From NCBI GenBank assembly GCA_900765105.1, contig CAAFQM010000336.1, positions 1 to 13,898 on the forward strand: a DNA stretch of 13,898 nt. Direction: 5' to 3'. The notes under the pieces are model-generated. The model worked only from the letters and a program-made list of their open reading frames with translations. It did no database searches and was not told the origin of the DNA. This stretch comes from an uncultured Faecalibacterium sp. Its GTDB lineage: Bacteria; Bacillota; Clostridia; Oscillospirales; Ruminococcaceae. Numbering within the stretch: the first letter of the stretch is position 1; every line of letters starts with the position of its first letter. A program made the position numbers and the translations under genes. Below are positions 12,703 to 13,898 of this stretch, one piece after another.

Positions 12703-13898
12703 ATGAAACTGGAACAGTTACTGGAAGGTGTGCCTTTTACTCTGGTACAGGGCAGCACGGATACGGAAATTTCGGATATCATCTACGACAGCCGCAAGGC
12801 GGCCCCGGGCCTTGCCTTTGTGTGCATCGTGGGCACCCAGCGCGACAGCCATGAGTTTGCCGCCGACTGCGCTGCCAAGGGGGTCAGCGCGCTGGTCATC
12901 CAACACGATATCGACCTTGCAGCGGTTCCCGGCGTGACCGTGGTGAAGGTGGAGAGCAGCCGCTACGCCATGGCGCTGATGAGCGGCAACCTTTTCGGTA
13001 ATCCCTCCCGGAAGATGACCATGATCGGCGTCACCGGCACCAAGGGCAAGACCACCACCACCCATATGATCAAGAGCGTGCTGGAAGCCGCAGGCCGTAA
13101 GGTGGGCATGATCGGCACCAACGGCATCTACTACATGGGCAAGCACAAGGATACAGCCAACACAACCCCCGAGAGCTACGAGCTGCAGAAAACTTTCCGC
13201 GAATTTCTGGATGCAGGCTGCGACACCGCTCTGATGGAAGTGTCCAGTCAGGGTCTGATGATGGACCGTGTGGCGGGCATCCACTACGATGTGGGTGTGT
13301 TCACCAACCTTTCGCCGGACCACATCGGCCCCGGCGAGCACAAGACCTTTGAAGAGTACCGCAGCTGGAAGGGCCAGCTCTTCAAGCGCTGCGATGTGGG
13401 CGTGGTGAACATCGATGACGAGAACACCGAAGCTCTGCTGGAAGGCCACACCTGCAAGCTGGTGACCTACGGCCGCGATGCAAAGGCCGACTACCGCGCC
13501 AGCGGCTACGAGCTGCTGCGCACCCACGATTTTCTGGGCGTGAAGTTCCATGTCACCGGCAAGGATGAGATGGACGTGAAGGTGAACATGCCCGGCGAGT
13601 TCAGTGTGTACAACGCGCTGGCGGCGCTGGCTGTGGGCAAGGTGCTGGGTCTGCCGGATCAGGCCATCCACGACGGTCTGGGCAAGTGTGTGGTCAAGGG
13701 CCGTGTGGAGCTGGTGCCCATCAGTAAAAAGTTCACCATCCTGCTGGACTACGCCCACAACGAGGTGTCCACCGAAAGCCTGCTCACCACCCTGCGTGCC
13801 TACAACCCGCACCGTCTGGTGGTGGTGTTCGGCTGCGGCGGCAACCGCTCCAAGCTGCGCCGCTACGGCATGGGCGAGATCTGCGCCAAGATGGCCGA
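12703..13898 (+). CDS. murE: MurE-type Mur ligase (UDP-MurNAc-tripeptide synthetase), partial
   Basis: The first 398 codons of a Mur ligase; the C terminus lies beyond the window. MurE adds the third residue of the stem peptide to UDP-MurNAc-L-Ala-D-Glu. The UDP-binding domain has the DIIYDSRKAAPGLAFVCIVG pattern (25-44). The P-loop is GTKGKTTTT (112-120), followed by GMIGTNGIYY and NTTPES (153-158), all MurE-like. Lys223 in YRSWKGQLF is where the carbamoylated lysine of Mur ligases lies. Two motifs differ from E. coli/B. subtilis MurE: SPDHIGPGEHKTFEEY replaces the common TRDHLDYHGT-type stretch, and DYAHNEVS (349-356) replaces DYAHTPD. The DNPR-type motif that indicates meso-DAP specificity would lie beyond the edge, so the amino acid substrate is unknown. 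GAGGAG (12688-12693) is 9 bases before ATG 12703. It follows divIB by 27 bases. Confidence 0.88.
   Translation, partial: MKLEQLLEGVPFTLVQGSTDTEISDIIYDSRKAAPGLAFVCIVGTQRDSHEFAADCAAKGVSALVIQHDIDLAAVPGVTVVKVESSRYAMALMSGNLFGNPSRKMTMIGVTGTKGKTTTTHMIKSVLEAAGRKVGMIGTNGIYYMGKHKDTANTTPESYELQKTFREFLDAGCDTALMEVSSQGLMMDRVAGIHYDVGVFTNLSPDHIGPGEHKTFEEYRSWKGQLFKRCDVGVVNIDDENTEALLEGHTCKLVTYGRDAKADYRASGYELLRTHDFLGVKFHVTGKDEMDVKVNMPGEFSVYNALAALAVGKVLGLPDQAIHDGLGKCVVKGRVELVPISKKFTILLDYAHNEVSTESLLTTLRAYNPHRLVVVFGCGGNRSKLRRYGMGEICAKMA

Overview
This window is a GC-rich stretch of a low-GC-phylum relative: a Clostridia-type bacterium whose protein motifs and gene order most resemble Oscillospiraceae/Ruminococcaceae, quite possibly Faecalibacterium. 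The genus is an inference from memory, not from a search. The window holds most of a division and cell-wall (dcw) cluster plus a short flanking operon. No rRNA, tRNA, CRISPR array, transposase or phage gene was seen, and no gene-free gap exceeds 300 bases.

Layout. Positions 1-193 hold the 5' part of a flavodoxin-like reductase on the minus strand. It runs into a poly-C (poly-G on the coding strand) end that looks like sequence artefact. Divergent sigma-70-type promoters at about 252-330 serve this gene and an rsmD-plus-coiled-coil operon (388-1431), which ends at a very clear intrinsic terminator (1476-1518). Next come a good promoter (1554-1582), three 10-bp-spaced MraZ-box repeats (1594-1620), and the dcw genes, all on the plus strand: mraZ, rsmH, an ftsL-like gene, a PASTA-type class B penicillin-binding protein, murF, a divergent mraY-like gene, ftsW, murG, divIB/ftsQ and the first 398 codons of a murE-type ligase cut by the window end. 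An intrinsic terminator lies between ftsL and the PBP gene, so the cluster may be read as two or more units.

How the genes work together. MraZ represses or tunes the cluster promoter. RsmH and RsmD methylate 16S rRNA. MurE and MurF build the UDP-MurNAc-pentapeptide. MraY would move it to undecaprenyl phosphate and MurG adds GlcNAc to make lipid II. FtsW (SEDS glycosyltransferase) and the class B PBP polymerise and cross-link septal peptidoglycan, with FtsL and DivIB as bitopic divisome partners.

Main surprise. The protein in the mraY slot (7712-8689) keeps the fold landmarks of MraY (PTMGG, the DD pair, DGxDG, a WN-x-PPA segment). It has lost several residues regarded as essential: the Asp of MGDTGS is Lys, two of the three His of HHH are Arg and Trp, and both Asn of NAxNLTDG are replaced. 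It is an intact open frame, so it looks like a retained MraY pseudoenzyme or a neofunctionalised homologue. Also notable: murC and murD are not in the stretch seen here, murE lies after divIB, and two genes have hairpins set directly against their ribosome-binding sites.
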